This document shows, in pieces, positions 1 through 8,384 of a stretch of DNA of 33,888 nt. The notes under the pieces are model-generated. The model did not search any database. It was not told where the DNA came from and worked only from the letters and a program-made list of their open reading frames with translations. The stretch covers positions 1 to 33,888 of the forward strand of contig JAFQLS010000018.1 of assembly GCA_017396555.1 (NCBI GenBank). Direction: 5' to 3'. The translations under genes were made by a program, and so were the position numbers. The stretch is from Lachnospiraceae bacterium (GTDB taxonomy: Bacteria; Bacillota; Clostridia; Lachnospirales; Lachnospiraceae). The stretch's first letter is position 1, and each line of letters begins with the position of its first letter.

Positions 1-33
1 AAGTTTTTCGTTGGAATGGTTTTTCTTTTTCAT
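1..33 (-). CDS. Possible start of a minus-strand gene cut by the left edge
   Basis: An ATG at 33 reading leftward opens a frame beginning MKKKNHSNEKL and runs off the window. A GGAG motif lies 11 bases upstream, and a promoter-like pair (TTGACA, 18 bases, TATGAT) lies at 88-117, so transcription, ribosome binding and start codon line up. The lysine-rich N-terminus would suit a signal-bearing or membrane protein, but eleven codons are too few to identify it. It would be transcribed in the same direction as the protease gene upstream. Confidence 0.4.
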   Translation of the reverse strand, partial: MKKKNHSNEKL

Positions 34-38
34 TTGCT

Positions 39-106
39 AAAAATCTCCTTTGTTTTGATGTATTTAAAAGTCGCCAAACTTTCTTACATCATACTGGGAG
101 ATTTTT
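39..106. repeat. Long imperfect inverted repeat
   Basis: AAAAATCTCC (39-48) pairs with GGAGATTTTT (97-106). Inside, TGATGTA (56-62) pairs with TACATCA (85-91) and AAAG (67-70) with CTTT (79-82). On plus the outer arm runs into seven Ts (102-108), so it could end a plus-strand transcript. It also overlaps the minus-strand promoter candidate, so its role is open. Confidence 0.4.
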
Positions 107-117
107 TTAATTGTCAA
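88..117 (-). promoter_or_regulatory. Promoter candidate for the edge gene
   Basis: On the minus strand TTGACA (117-112) is separated by 18 bases from TATGAT (93-88). The predicted start near 81 leaves a leader of about 47 bases to the ATG at 33. Confidence 0.45.
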
Positions 118-205
118 ATTTCATGTTCTATAGGAATGCTTTTGCTACATTTATAAGGTATAAACAAGGTTTACAGTCAAGTATTTTTCTTGTTTTTTCA
201 AAAAA

Positions 206-3200
206 TTATAATTTCACAGTCTTTTTACCTGACCATTGGGAATAAAATGTTCCTACGCCCTTTACCTTTTTATAAGACTGTATCTGGACCTTATATGTTT
301 TTCTTTTAGTTAATTTTTTTATAAGCTTTGATGTTGTCTTACTACTTTTTATCGTATATGTTTTATACACTTTATTTCTTATAATAAGACGTATTCTATA
401 ACCGGTCACCTTTGAATTTTTCTTCCAGCTACATTTTATTGCTGTCTTACCAGACTTTTTCACACTCTTTAACGAACAAGTCGATAATCTTACTATTGTC
501 GCATCTTTTCCATTAGTTGAAAGTGTAATTCCTTTTACAGCACGCACTCTATATTTATATACGATTCCATTATTTTTCTTAATAGCTTTATCTGTATATG
601 TTATTTTTGAACCACCTTTAATAGTCGCAATCTTCTTCCAAGAACCTTTTCCGTTATTCTTACGATATATAATATATCCGGTAGCACCTGAAACCTTATT
701 CCAATTTAACTGTATTCCTGCTGAAATATTTGTAGTTTTTAAAGTTTTTGGTGCTGAAATATATGTAACATCGGGAACACTCGGTTTTTCCGTTTTTTTA
801 TCGTCGTCATTATCATTATCGTTATTGGTGTTATTACCGGTGTCATTTTCTTCTTCATTTTTGTTATTATTATCATCCGTATCTTTTTTGTTTACAACAA
901 TAGAACAGCTTGTTGTCAAACAACTTCCATCATATGTTCTTGCTGTAATTATAGTACTGCCGGTTCCAATAACTGTCACCACTCCATTATCATCTGCAAC
1001 GGCAACATTTACATTAGAGGACTCCCAAAGCACATCTTTGTATGTTGCATCTATTGGCAATATATTAACATCCAAATCATATTTCTTTCCAATAATATCT
1101 GTTTCCAATTGTGATACAGAATTTTCATTTAAAACAATTTCAATATTTTCAGCTAAAATCGGCGAAACAAACACACAACAATCATCACTCAGATTGCTTC
1201 CATCCTTTGTTGTTGCTGTTATAAATGCATAACCAATACCAACTGTAGTTACCACACCAGCTTCATTAACAGTGGCAACCTCTGTATTATCACTTGTCCA
1301 AATCACTTCCTTAATTGAAGTATTCTCAGGATAAATATCCACATCCAAATCGAATGTCTTACCTGTTCCATATATATCCCTTACTGCAATACTATTTCCA
1401 TCCTCAGTTATCTCTATACTTTGTGCAGGTATAGGATTAACCTTAACACTACATGATGCACTTAAATCGCTTCCATCCCTTGTTGTTGCTGTTATAACAG
1501 CTGTTCCTACACCTGTTGCTGTTACTTTTCCCTTCGAATCCACAGTTGCAACCAATGAATTATCAGTGTTCCAATCCACATTCAAATCCGTTACATTTAC
1601 AGGTGATATCGAAGCATATAATTGCATACTTTCACCATCAGTCAATGTAATGCTTGTCTTATTTAATTCTATCGAATTTGCTTTCACATCTTCAATAGCG
1701 GTTGTTCGTTCATTTGTAAATGCCTTGATTCTGGCATTTCTACCGGAAGCATACGATGTATTTGTAGGATTTAAATCCTGCAACGTATCAATACTGTTTC
1801 CGGCATAGCTTTCACCTGACTTTGCATATGAATGAAATTCAACCCAACTGTACGACTGCGACTCATCCACTGCAAGTCCTACATATTCGCCAGATTTCTT
1901 TAATGTTATTACTACAGCATATCTTTCTCCTTCTGATACATGTACTTTTTCATTTAATTTCACCGTATGATAGCCTATATATTCCACCTTACCTGATTGA
2001 GAATATACCAATATACCGGTATTAGGTAGTGCTTTTTCTTCAAGATTTCTATATATGCTAATATCATACTCAACATTTAAATCTGTTGTATAAAATCCAA
2101 CCGCTTCCAATGTTTCATTACTATCTGCAACAAATGCGTTAGCTCCGCATATCTGCCCTGCGCAAGAACCTGAAACATCACCATATAAATATCCACTACC
2201 ATCATATTGATAATTATTGTCATAATTATCACCTTCAACAAAATCAAAAACATATGCTTCCTCTGCAATAGTTTCGTCATAATAAGACAACCAGAAATAT
2301 CCACCTGCACCCCAAGAACTTCCCCAGCTATTCTTTACAAGCCACGCTCCATCGCCTGGTGCATCCTTAGCAAATGAAGTTTTTGAGATATTATCATTCC
2401 AGCCAACTATAGTTACCCCATGATTAGTTCCCAAACTATCATCATCAACATACTGATAACAAGATAAAAAATATTCAGAATCACTTGTTGCGTAATAACT
2501 AATTCCAACCGAACCATAATTATTAACCATCTGTTTTACAACATTCATATCTGCTGAATATGTAGAAGTGGACATATCCGGCATAGCAATAACATATGCA
2601 TTCTGCATATGTGCAGCATCATCATATCCCAGTATAGATTCAGGTGTTTGTCCATTATTTATCTGTGTATCTCCATAAGTACTCTGTGATGCACCGGATG
2701 CCCCCTGCCAATTAGCAAGGACACATAAAGAAATACTATTATGGCCACCCTGCTCTAATATGCTTGTACCTGTTGGGTTAGATAAATAGTCCCCACCAAA
2801 CAAATCAAGTGAATCACCGGCTGCACTATAAGCATAATGCACTAAATGATATTCATTTAAATCCAAAGCGTCTGAGGCAGTTTTCTTATTTATCATATAA
2901 CTACTTTCTGCCATACTCATAGCCGCATGTGCCCAACAGGTACCATACGGACTCTGACTTTTAACAGGAGATGTATGATCTTCTATTTGTTCGACAACAA
3001 TACTCTCAGGTATATTAGCAGACGCACTATAAGAAGATGGAAGAGTTCCTCTGACAGGTAAAAGCTCAGACTTTTCATCTGCAAAACTTTTACTGATATT
3101 TTCTCCCATATCACGATAATTCAAGAGCATACCCTTAGGTATAATTTCAGAGTTCTCATTTACCTGCTCTGCAAAAATAAAAAAATTTGTATTTGTTAAC

Positions 3201-3253
3201 AATAATACTAATGTCAGTATAACGCATAATATCTTTTTTATTATTTTTACCAT
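206..3253 (-). CDS. Secreted papain-like (C1) cysteine protease with Big2 and FN3-like domains
   Basis: This 1015-residue exported peptidase starts with a lysine-rich, hydrophobic signal peptide (about 1-29). The C1 catalytic domain spans roughly 80-340: Q100 of the oxyanion hole, C106 in GTCWAHA, H278 in TNHGVTIVGW and N308 in VKNSWG are all present. A beta-rich region (about 345-515) matches the position of the lectin-like domain that often follows such proteases. Three Big2 immunoglobulin-like repeats follow (about 524-606, 607-697, 698-788), then an Asp/Asn/Glu-rich linker (789-828) and two lysine-rich FN3-like domains to the end. There is no LPXTG motif, so attachment may be through the basic C-terminus, or the protein may be released. 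The start is fixed by the site GGAGAAGG. It is the last gene of the run beginning at 10931. The substrate is unknown; degradation of dietary or host protein, or processing at the cell surface, are options. Confidence 0.93.
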   Translation of the reverse strand: MVKIIKKILCVILTLVLLLTNTNFFIFAEQVNENSEIIPKGMLLNYRDMGENISKSFADEKSELLPVRGTLPSSYSASANIPESIVVEQIEDHTSPVKSQSPYGTCWAHAAMSMAESSYMINKKTASDALDLNEYHLVHYAYSAAGDSLDLFGGDYLSNPTGTSILEQGGHNSISLCVLANWQGASGASQSTYGDTQINNGQTPESILGYDDAAHMQNAYVIAMPDMSTSTYSADMNVVKQMVNNYGSVGISYYATSDSEYFLSCYQYVDDDSLGTNHGVTIVGWNDNISKTSFAKDAPGDGAWLVKNSWGSSWGAGGYFWLSYYDETIAEEAYVFDFVEGDNYDNNYQYDGSGYLYGDVSGSCAGQICGANAFVADSNETLEAVGFYTTDLNVEYDISIYRNLEEKALPNTGILVYSQSGKVEYIGYHTVKLNEKVHVSEGERYAVVITLKKSGEYVGLAVDESQSYSWVEFHSYAKSGESYAGNSIDTLQDLNPTNTSYASGRNARIKAFTNERTTAIEDVKANSIELNKTSITLTDGESMQLYASISPVNVTDLNVDWNTDNSLVATVDSKGKVTATGVGTAVITATTRDGSDLSASCSVKVNPIPAQSIEITEDGNSIAVRDIYGTGKTFDLDVDIYPENTSIKEVIWTSDNTEVATVNEAGVVTTVGIGYAFITATTKDGSNLSDDCCVFVSPILAENIEIVLNENSVSQLETDIIGKKYDLDVNILPIDATYKDVLWESSNVNVAVADDNGVVTVIGTGSTIITARTYDGSCLTTSCSIVVNKKDTDDNNNKNEEENDTGNNTNNDNDNDDDKKTEKPSVPDVTYISAPKTLKTTNISAGIQLNWNKVSGATGYIIYRKNNGKGSWKKIATIKGGSKITYTDKAIKKNNGIVYKYRVRAVKGITLSTNGKDATIVRLSTCSLKSVKKSGKTAIKCSWKKNSKVTGYRIRLIIRNKVYKTYTIKSSKTTSKLIKKLTKRKTYKVQIQSYKKVKGVGTFYSQWSGKKTVKL
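1196..1497. repeat. Near-identical DNA repeats inside the Big2 domains
   Basis: The 29 bases at 1196-1224 and at 1469-1497 differ at one position. They encode the same segment (around TTxDGS) of Big2 repeats 2 and 1, and a more diverged copy lies near 925-955 in repeat 3. This indicates fairly recent domain duplication within the gene. Confidence 0.75.
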
Positions 3254-3302
3254 AGCATCCTTCTCCTTTTATGTATTTTTACGTATTTCTCATCATCAAA
3301 GT

Positions 3303-3764
3303 CTATATTACATTTAGTAAATACATACTTCCTAATGTCACAATCATAGCTACAAGCAATATCAAAGCTCCATTAACTAAGCTTTCACCAGGAAGCCTGT
3401 CTGCATTACGTTTTCTAAAAATGTTGGCTATTACAAATGATATCAACATAAAAGTCACAAATGTAATAACTATATATCTACCAACAAAAAACGAACTCAT
3501 AATTAATACCTTAAGCACTCCTCCACCTATAGAATTTTTCATCATACCATACAAAATTATTGATGCTACAAATGAAGCTGCTAATGCAATACAAGACTCA
3601 ACTATCGGAACCATACCTTTTCCCATAATTCCAAAAATAATTGATACTACCAATCCTGCTATCCAAACAATTGGATTAATATTACTAAACTGTTTTTCTA
3701 ATATACTCGCTATAATTACTACTCCCAATAAAACTGCAATTAAAATAATATCAGTACTTTGCAT
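3303..3764 (-). CDS. Integral membrane protein resembling an inactive A24 prepilin peptidase
   Basis: 153 residues with about five hydrophobic segments (4-22, 31-48, 55-74, 86-116, 129-151). Its layout follows A24 (TadV/CpaA/PilD C-terminal) peptidases. E23-P31 (EKQFSNINP) sits where these have D-x5-IPN, GGGVLK (80-85) sits where they have GGGDxK, and LPGESLVNGA (124-133) sits where they have PFGP-x3-GA. Both catalytic aspartates are replaced (E23 and V83), so peptidase activity is not expected. No pilin or Tad genes are present. It follows a good Shine-Dalgarno site (AAAGGATG), 15 bases after the TPR gene and 49 before the protease. The family match is by pattern only; it could be an unrelated small membrane protein. 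Confidence 0.8.
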   Translation of the reverse strand: MQSTDIILIAVLLGVVIIASILEKQFSNINPIVWIAGLVVSIIFGIMGKGMVPIVESCIALAASFVASIILYGMMKNSIGGGVLKVLIMSSFFVGRYIVITFVTFMLISFVIANIFRKRNADRLPGESLVNGALILLVAMIVTLGSMYLLNVI

Positions 3765-3779
3765 AATCTCATCCTTTCA

Positions 3780-4607
3780 TTAATCCAAAACTAAATATGC
3801 GTTAAGTTCAAGAAATTGTTGCGCACGCCTTATCCTTCTAATAAATCCTAAATAAATTTTTCTATCAAGCCATCCACACTTTGTATTTATAAGCAGCATA
3901 TTTACAATCTTCTCAATGAACTCATTATAGACATTATCTGTATACAAATAACAAAATTGTTTGTATGCCGTTTTACAAGTATTCCATTCTTTATCTGCTT
4001 CACCCATTCTATGATAAAACATAGCCAATTGATAAAATAACCATATATTTTCCCCTTCCGATTTAACAGCTTTCCTATAAGCCTGTTCTGCTCTCATACT
4101 ATACCCCATAATTTCATATATCTTTCCATAATAATAATTCAATTCACTTGCATGTGTACAATATTTAACCTCTATCAATCTTAGATAATCTTCAATATCC
4201 TTGTATTTTTTGTTAAGCCACAAATACCTTATATTTTCCAAATGACGCTTATACATTTTATCCATATCCGACTCATCTTTTAGATATTTCTCTTCCTCTG
4301 ACATAATCATAAACCATCTCAAGTCAAAACGCTTTACATATAAAAAATCTTCTCCTATGTCAATAGCAATGCCGTTTATTTTATCACTGGACATAATAAT
4401 TCTAATATAGTCTTCAAACCCCATTTCAAATACATTGGGTTCTTTTTTTATTTCATAATCATAAAACACTGCGTACAGGTAGCTTAACCCTGATACATCT
4501 TCGATACATTTTAAATTATTGTTACCAATCCTTTCATTACTGTCAATTATCCTAAAAAGTAATTTTTTTTGAGATAAATCTTTTATTTCCTCTCTATCAA
4601 ACTTCAT
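3780..4607 (-). CDS. TPR-containing protein of unknown function
   Basis: 275 residues, soluble, no signal peptide. The first ~110 residues are a mixed alpha/beta region I do not recognise (SYLYAVFYDYEI, then GIAIDIGEDFLYVKRFD). From about 125 the protein is helical with TPR-like pairs: YYYGKIYEIMGYSMRAEQAY (about 158-177) and LFYQLAMFYHRMGEADKEW follow the usual TPR spacing. The start overlaps the end of the pseudouridine synthase gene by 11 bases, so translation is probably coupled. A scaffold or regulatory partner for neighbouring products is possible, but nothing in the sequence shows which one. Confidence 0.8.
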   Translation of the reverse strand: MKFDREEIKDLSQKKLLFRIIDSNERIGNNNLKCIEDVSGLSYLYAVFYDYEIKKEPNVFEMGFEDYIRIIMSSDKINGIAIDIGEDFLYVKRFDLRWFMIMSEEEKYLKDESDMDKMYKRHLENIRYLWLNKKYKDIEDYLRLIEVKYCTHASELNYYYGKIYEIMGYSMRAEQAYRKAVKSEGENIWLFYQLAMFYHRMGEADKEWNTCKTAYKQFCYLYTDNVYNEFIEKIVNMLLINTKCGWLDRKIYLGFIRRIRRAQQFLELNAYLVLD

Positions 4608-5220
4608 CCCTATACAGCCTCTCCCTTTCTTCTTCCGTCAGTTTCCTATATTCACCTTCTTGTAGTTTGCAATCAAGTTCTACTTCGCCTATTGCCACTC
4701 TTCTTAGCATAACTACATAACATCCAATCGCTCTAAACATCCTCTTTACCTGATGTTTCTTTCCCTCACTAATAGTTATGCACCCATTTCCAACCATTTG
4801 AAGCAGGGAATTGTGCCCTACTTCTTCACATTCTTCCCGTCTCATAATGTCGCTAAACTCTGAATATTTACCATATCTAATAATCTCTATCTCGCAAGGC
4901 TTAGATATAATTTCTTCACCTCGCCCAATATTAACGCCCTCCCTCAAAGCATCAAGCTTTTCCTTATTAATTTCTCCATACACCCAGAAATAATAGGTTT
5001 TCTTAACATGATGCTTTGGATGCATAAGATACTGGTCAAACTGACCATCATTAGTAAATAATAATAGTCCTGTTGTGTCTTTATCAAGTCTTCCAACCGG
5101 AAATATTTCTTCACGAAGCTCTTCTTCAAAATAATCCATAACTGTCTTATGTACCATATCTTTTCTGGCAGTTATGCAGCCTTTGGGTTTATTAAACATA
5201 TAATATAACAAATCACTCAT
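4597..5220 (-). CDS. rRNA pseudouridine synthase, RsuA/RluB/E/F family, without S4 domain
   Basis: 207 residues. The family signature is clear: the opening strand YYMFNKPKGCITA (6-18), the catalytic loop VGRLDKDTTGLLLFTNDG with Asp46, and the KKTYYFWV and EGKKHQVKRMFRAIG motifs. Most relatives carry an N-terminal S4 RNA-binding domain; here the catalytic domain starts at once, as in RluE-type enzymes. It should convert one uridine in 16S or 23S rRNA to pseudouridine; which position cannot be read from sequence. A short insertion (about 115-145) precedes the EGKKHQVKR motif. It begins two bases after the GH13 gene and overlaps the TPR gene downstream. Confidence 0.92.
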   Translation of the reverse strand: MSDLLYYMFNKPKGCITARKDMVHKTVMDYFEEELREEIFPVGRLDKDTTGLLLFTNDGQFDQYLMHPKHHVKKTYYFWVYGEINKEKLDALREGVNIGRGEEIISKPCEIEIIRYGKYSEFSDIMRREECEEVGHNSLLQMVGNGCITISEGKKHQVKRMFRAIGCYVVMLRRVAIGEVELDCKLQEGEYRKLTEEERERLYRDEV

Positions 5221-5222
5221 AA

Positions 5223-6506
5223 CTATTTTCTCATTATTATAGGAGCAAATTCAAGGTCAATTCTTCCTTCTTCTACCATAACCTCATCACCTGTTATAAG
5301 GTTAGTGTATATTCCATCTTCTATATCAGTCTCTATAAATCCATCCTGTCTCGCAAATGTAAATACACCTATAAGCTTGTCATCATTTCTCTCATAAGTT
5401 CCTATAACTGTATCAAATTCATCATATGCCTTAAGATTATAAGCACCATTAGCAAATATTTCTTCCTTCTTAATCTCATATAATTTGCTCATAAAACCTG
5501 ATATATCCTTACCTGTATTCCAGTCTACCTTGTCATATTCAAAAAGACTTGGACACTTGTCATTAAGCATTTCCTGTCCTGCATAAACAAGAGGTGTTCC
5601 CTTTTCAAAATACATAAATGCAGTATAATTTTTTATAATATGCTCATCATCAATATAACTGCATATTCTTCTTGTGTCATGATTTTCAACACATCTAAGC
5701 TTCACATAATTATTCGGATAAATACAATCCTGTAAATTCAACATTTTCACAAGACTACTCAATGGTGTTTTCTTTTCAAGATAAGCTTCAAAATCTTCTC
5801 TTACATCATATCCATAACAAATATCGAATGCTTCGTACATTTCGCTATCTGTATGCCCAACCATTCCATTATCTCTAAGATATTTTACAAATCCCGGATG
5901 AACACTCTCAGCAAGCCAGATACAATTTTCACGAACCTCTCCCACTTCTTTTCTTGCCTGTTTCCAAAATTCTATAGGTACCTTTGGTGCCACATCACAT
6001 CTAAATCCATCTACTATTTCTGCCCACATTTTAAGTGTATCAATCTGATACCTCCATAGCGCTTTATTTCCATAATCAAGGTCAATAACATCTCCCCAGT
6101 CACCCGCTCTGTTTCCAAATTCTCCTGCTTCGTTTCTGTAAAAATACTCCGGATTATGCTTTACTAACACTGAATCCGGCGAAGTATGATTATATACAAC
6201 ATCAATAATACATTTCATTCCCCTCTTATGTATCTCATCCACAAGTTTCCTAAAATCATCCATTGTTCCATAATACGGATTAACATCCCTGTAATTCTGA
6301 ATTGCATACGGACAGCCAAGGCTTCCTTTTTTCTTTTCAACTCCTATTGGATGAATAGGCATAAACCAAATGATGTCCGTTCCCAGTGCTTTTATTCTGT
6401 CAAGATCAGAAATAACCGCAAGAAATGTACCCTCCTGCGTGTGATTTCTAACATAAACAGAATAAATTACCTGATTTCTTAATGAAATATCTGTATTACC
6501 TGCCAT
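5223..6506 (-). CDS. Cytoplasmic alpha-amylase-family glycosidase (GH13)
   Basis: 427 residues, with no signal peptide and no carbohydrate-binding modules. The four GH13 regions are intact: DVVYNH (102-107), GFRCDVA with nucleophile D171, LAES with acid/base E200, and ENHD with transition-state stabiliser D277. The (beta/alpha)8 barrel fills most of the protein, followed by a short beta C-terminal domain. It should cleave or rearrange alpha-glucosidic bonds in imported maltodextrin or stored glycogen; exact specificity is not evident. GGAGG lies nine bases before the start. The PAP2 stop codon lies one base upstream and the pseudouridine synthase follows two bases after its end, so it is firmly inside the operon although its function differs. 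Confidence 0.92.
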   Translation of the reverse strand: MAGNTDISLRNQVIYSVYVRNHTQEGTFLAVISDLDRIKALGTDIIWFMPIHPIGVEKKKGSLGCPYAIQNYRDVNPYYGTMDDFRKLVDEIHKRGMKCIIDVVYNHTSPDSVLVKHNPEYFYRNEAGEFGNRAGDWGDVIDLDYGNKALWRYQIDTLKMWAEIVDGFRCDVAPKVPIEFWKQARKEVGEVRENCIWLAESVHPGFVKYLRDNGMVGHTDSEMYEAFDICYGYDVREDFEAYLEKKTPLSSLVKMLNLQDCIYPNNYVKLRCVENHDTRRICSYIDDEHIIKNYTAFMYFEKGTPLVYAGQEMLNDKCPSLFEYDKVDWNTGKDISGFMSKLYEIKKEEIFANGAYNLKAYDEFDTVIGTYERNDDKLIGVFTFARQDGFIETDIEDGIYTNLITGDEVMVEEGRIDLEFAPIIMRK

Positions 6507-6507
6507 A

Positions 6508-7056
6508 CTACTTTACCTCCTTGATTTTATTAGCAATTAAATTATAAAGCTTTATTGATAAGAGTGCACTAACTGCTCCCATTATAGCACCTACAATAAC
6601 ATCCGTTGGATAATGAACTCCTACATACAATCTTGAAAACGAAATTAATATACCTAATATCAATGCCGGAATTCCAAAACGCTTTGGTAACTCTTTAAAC
6701 ATTACTATTCCTGCTGCAATTGAACTTCCTGTATGCCCCGAAGGAAATGAAAAATCCGACTGCTTCCCTATCAGATTTTTAAGTCCTTCAACCACCTCAT
6801 ATGGTCTCGTTCTCTGAAATAAATTCTTAAGTATAAGATTATTAAAAATAATAGAGCCTATAAGTGCCATACCAACCATAATTCCAACTTTGCGTGTTTT
6901 CTTGAAGAATAACATAATAACTGCAAATAATATCCAAACAAAGCCTGCATCACCCAAACTTGTTATTATTTTCATTATCACATTCAAAAAATCATTCCTC
7001 AAATATTCTTGTATCCACAATAAAACATTTCCATCTAATTCAATTAACCAATCCAT
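6508..7056 (-). CDS. PAP2-family membrane phosphatase
   Basis: 182 residues with five or six membrane helices. The three-part phosphatase motif is complete: K77-x6-RP (K77 to P85), PSGH (105-108) and SR-x5-H-x3-D (S141, R142, H148, D152). Such proteins hydrolyse lipid phosphates, for example undecaprenyl pyrophosphate or phosphatidylglycerol phosphate, on the outer membrane face. Undecaprenyl-pyrophosphate recycling is the commonest role for a stand-alone bacterial copy, but this is inferred. GGAG stands eight bases ahead of the ATG. It lies 11 bases after the methyltransferase gene. Confidence 0.93.
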   Translation of the reverse strand: MDWLIELDGNVLLWIQEYLRNDFLNVIMKIITSLGDAGFVWILFAVIMLFFKKTRKVGIMVGMALIGSIIFNNLILKNLFQRTRPYEVVEGLKNLIGKQSDFSFPSGHTGSSIAAGIVMFKELPKRFGIPALILGILISFSRLYVGVHYPTDVIVGAIMGAVSALLSIKLYNLIANKIKEVK

Positions 7057-7067
7057 ATTTTAATCTC

Positions 7068-8372
7068 CTATAATAATTTTTTTCTAAGTCCCTTTGGATA
7101 ATGATTTTTCATTATCCCTCCCGCGAGCTTTCCCCATGCGATACTATATCCATCTACACAAATAAGATACCAGCCCTTTTCAGCTTCATATTCAAATGTT
7201 TCACCATTTATATATTTGTTAACTCTAACATCATCTGATTTTAAGTCTACAACCTGCTTGACCTCATCCTTTGTAAGTGCCAATGCAAGAGAATGTGATG
7301 GCTCAAACCTATTCTTCTTAAGTTCTCCCAAATGCAGTCCGGGACGTAATACCTTTAATCCTTTTAATGAAGGCGAATCCTTTGGCATAAGATAAATTTG
7401 TTCTCCAAATTTAACCACAACACCTTCAAATTTAATATTAAGAGCTTCATCTAAAAACTTAACACAATCCTTATATTCTTTTGAATTAACGCCTTTTTCA
7501 CAACCATTTTTCAAACCATTTTTCGCATTTGCAGGATTACCTTCTTTTTTAAGTACCGCTGCAAAATGCCCCTCACCCTTTACCTTATGTGGCCAAAGCC
7601 TTTCCATTTTCTCAATTATGTATTCCGGATATTTTTCCACAAATCTTTCAATTGTGCCTTCATTTTCTTCTCTTGAAAATGTACAAGTCGAATACACTAT
7701 TCTCCCACCGGGCTTAAGCATCTTGTGCGCATGACTTAAAATTTCGTCCTGTCGTTCTGCACATATTGCAACATTTTCCGGACTCCATTCATTACATGCA
7801 TCTTCATTTTTTCTAAACATCCCTTCACCTGAACAGGGTGCGTCGACCATTATTCTATCAAAATATTCAGTAAATATTTTAGCCAGTGAATTTGGGGATT
7901 CATTAGTTACAATAGCATTTCTTATCCCCATTCGTTCAATATTTTCTGATAAAATTTTTGCTCTTGCCGGATGGATTTCATTACATACAAGAATTCCTTC
8001 TCCTTTCATATAACTTGCAATATGTGTACTTTTACCACCGGGTGCCGCACACATATCAAGTATTCTTTCTCCCTGCTTTGCTTCCATCAGTTCACCCGGA
8101 AGCATTGCACTTGGCTCCTGAATATAATACACTCCTGCTTCATGATAACAATGCTTTCCCGGAGTATCAGTTTTATTATAATAAAAACCATTTTCACACC
8201 ACTTAACATTCTCCAATTCAAATGGTGAAGCTTTATAAAAATCTTCTTTATCAACTTTAAGAGTATTTACCCTAAGTGCCTGATATTTTTCGTCGTTAAA
8301 GCTTGTTAGAAATTCTTCAAACTCATCTCCCAGCATCTCTTTCATTCTGTCAATAAAAGCTTCAGGAAGCAT
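7068..8372 (-). CDS. rRNA m5C methyltransferase, NOL1/NOP2/Sun family (RsmF-like)
   Basis: 434 residues. The SAM-binding motif LDMCAAPGGKSTHIA (105-119) and both family cysteines are present: C180 in DAPCSGEG and C230 in STCTFSREENEG. In this family one cysteine attacks C6 of the target cytosine and the other releases the product. The N-terminal ~100 residues form the usual RNA-binding segment. The C-terminal ~190 residues resemble the RsmF/YebU tail, including the end motif (GWYLICVDGYSIAWGKLAGG). It should make 5-methylcytosine in 16S rRNA, but position and stage need experiment. It starts 12 bases after the GTPase-nuclease gene, giving two ribosome-directed products in a row. Confidence 0.93.
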   Translation of the reverse strand: MLPEAFIDRMKEMLGDEFEEFLTSFNDEKYQALRVNTLKVDKEDFYKASPFELENVKWCENGFYYNKTDTPGKHCYHEAGVYYIQEPSAMLPGELMEAKQGERILDMCAAPGGKSTHIASYMKGEGILVCNEIHPARAKILSENIERMGIRNAIVTNESPNSLAKIFTEYFDRIMVDAPCSGEGMFRKNEDACNEWSPENVAICAERQDEILSHAHKMLKPGGRIVYSTCTFSREENEGTIERFVEKYPEYIIEKMERLWPHKVKGEGHFAAVLKKEGNPANAKNGLKNGCEKGVNSKEYKDCVKFLDEALNIKFEGVVVKFGEQIYLMPKDSPSLKGLKVLRPGLHLGELKKNRFEPSHSLALALTKDEVKQVVDLKSDDVRVNKYINGETFEYEAEKGWYLICVDGYSIAWGKLAGGIMKNHYPKGLRKKLL

Positions 8373-8384
8373 TTATATCACCTC

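Noticed and set aside
173-206. Terminator after the secreted protease from AAACAAG/CTTGTTT arms
   Set aside because: The T run is on the plus side and the loop is long, so it does not fit the minus-strand gene; no convincing terminator seen there.
925-1497. Spaced DNA repeats that could suggest a CRISPR or satellite
   Set aside because: Only three copies, about 270 bases apart, in frame within Big2 protein domains.
3271-3783. Plus-strand 170-codon open frame
   Set aside because: It is the antisense shadow of the A24-like membrane protein, whose minus-strand frame has the ribosome site, operon spacing and membrane-helix pattern.
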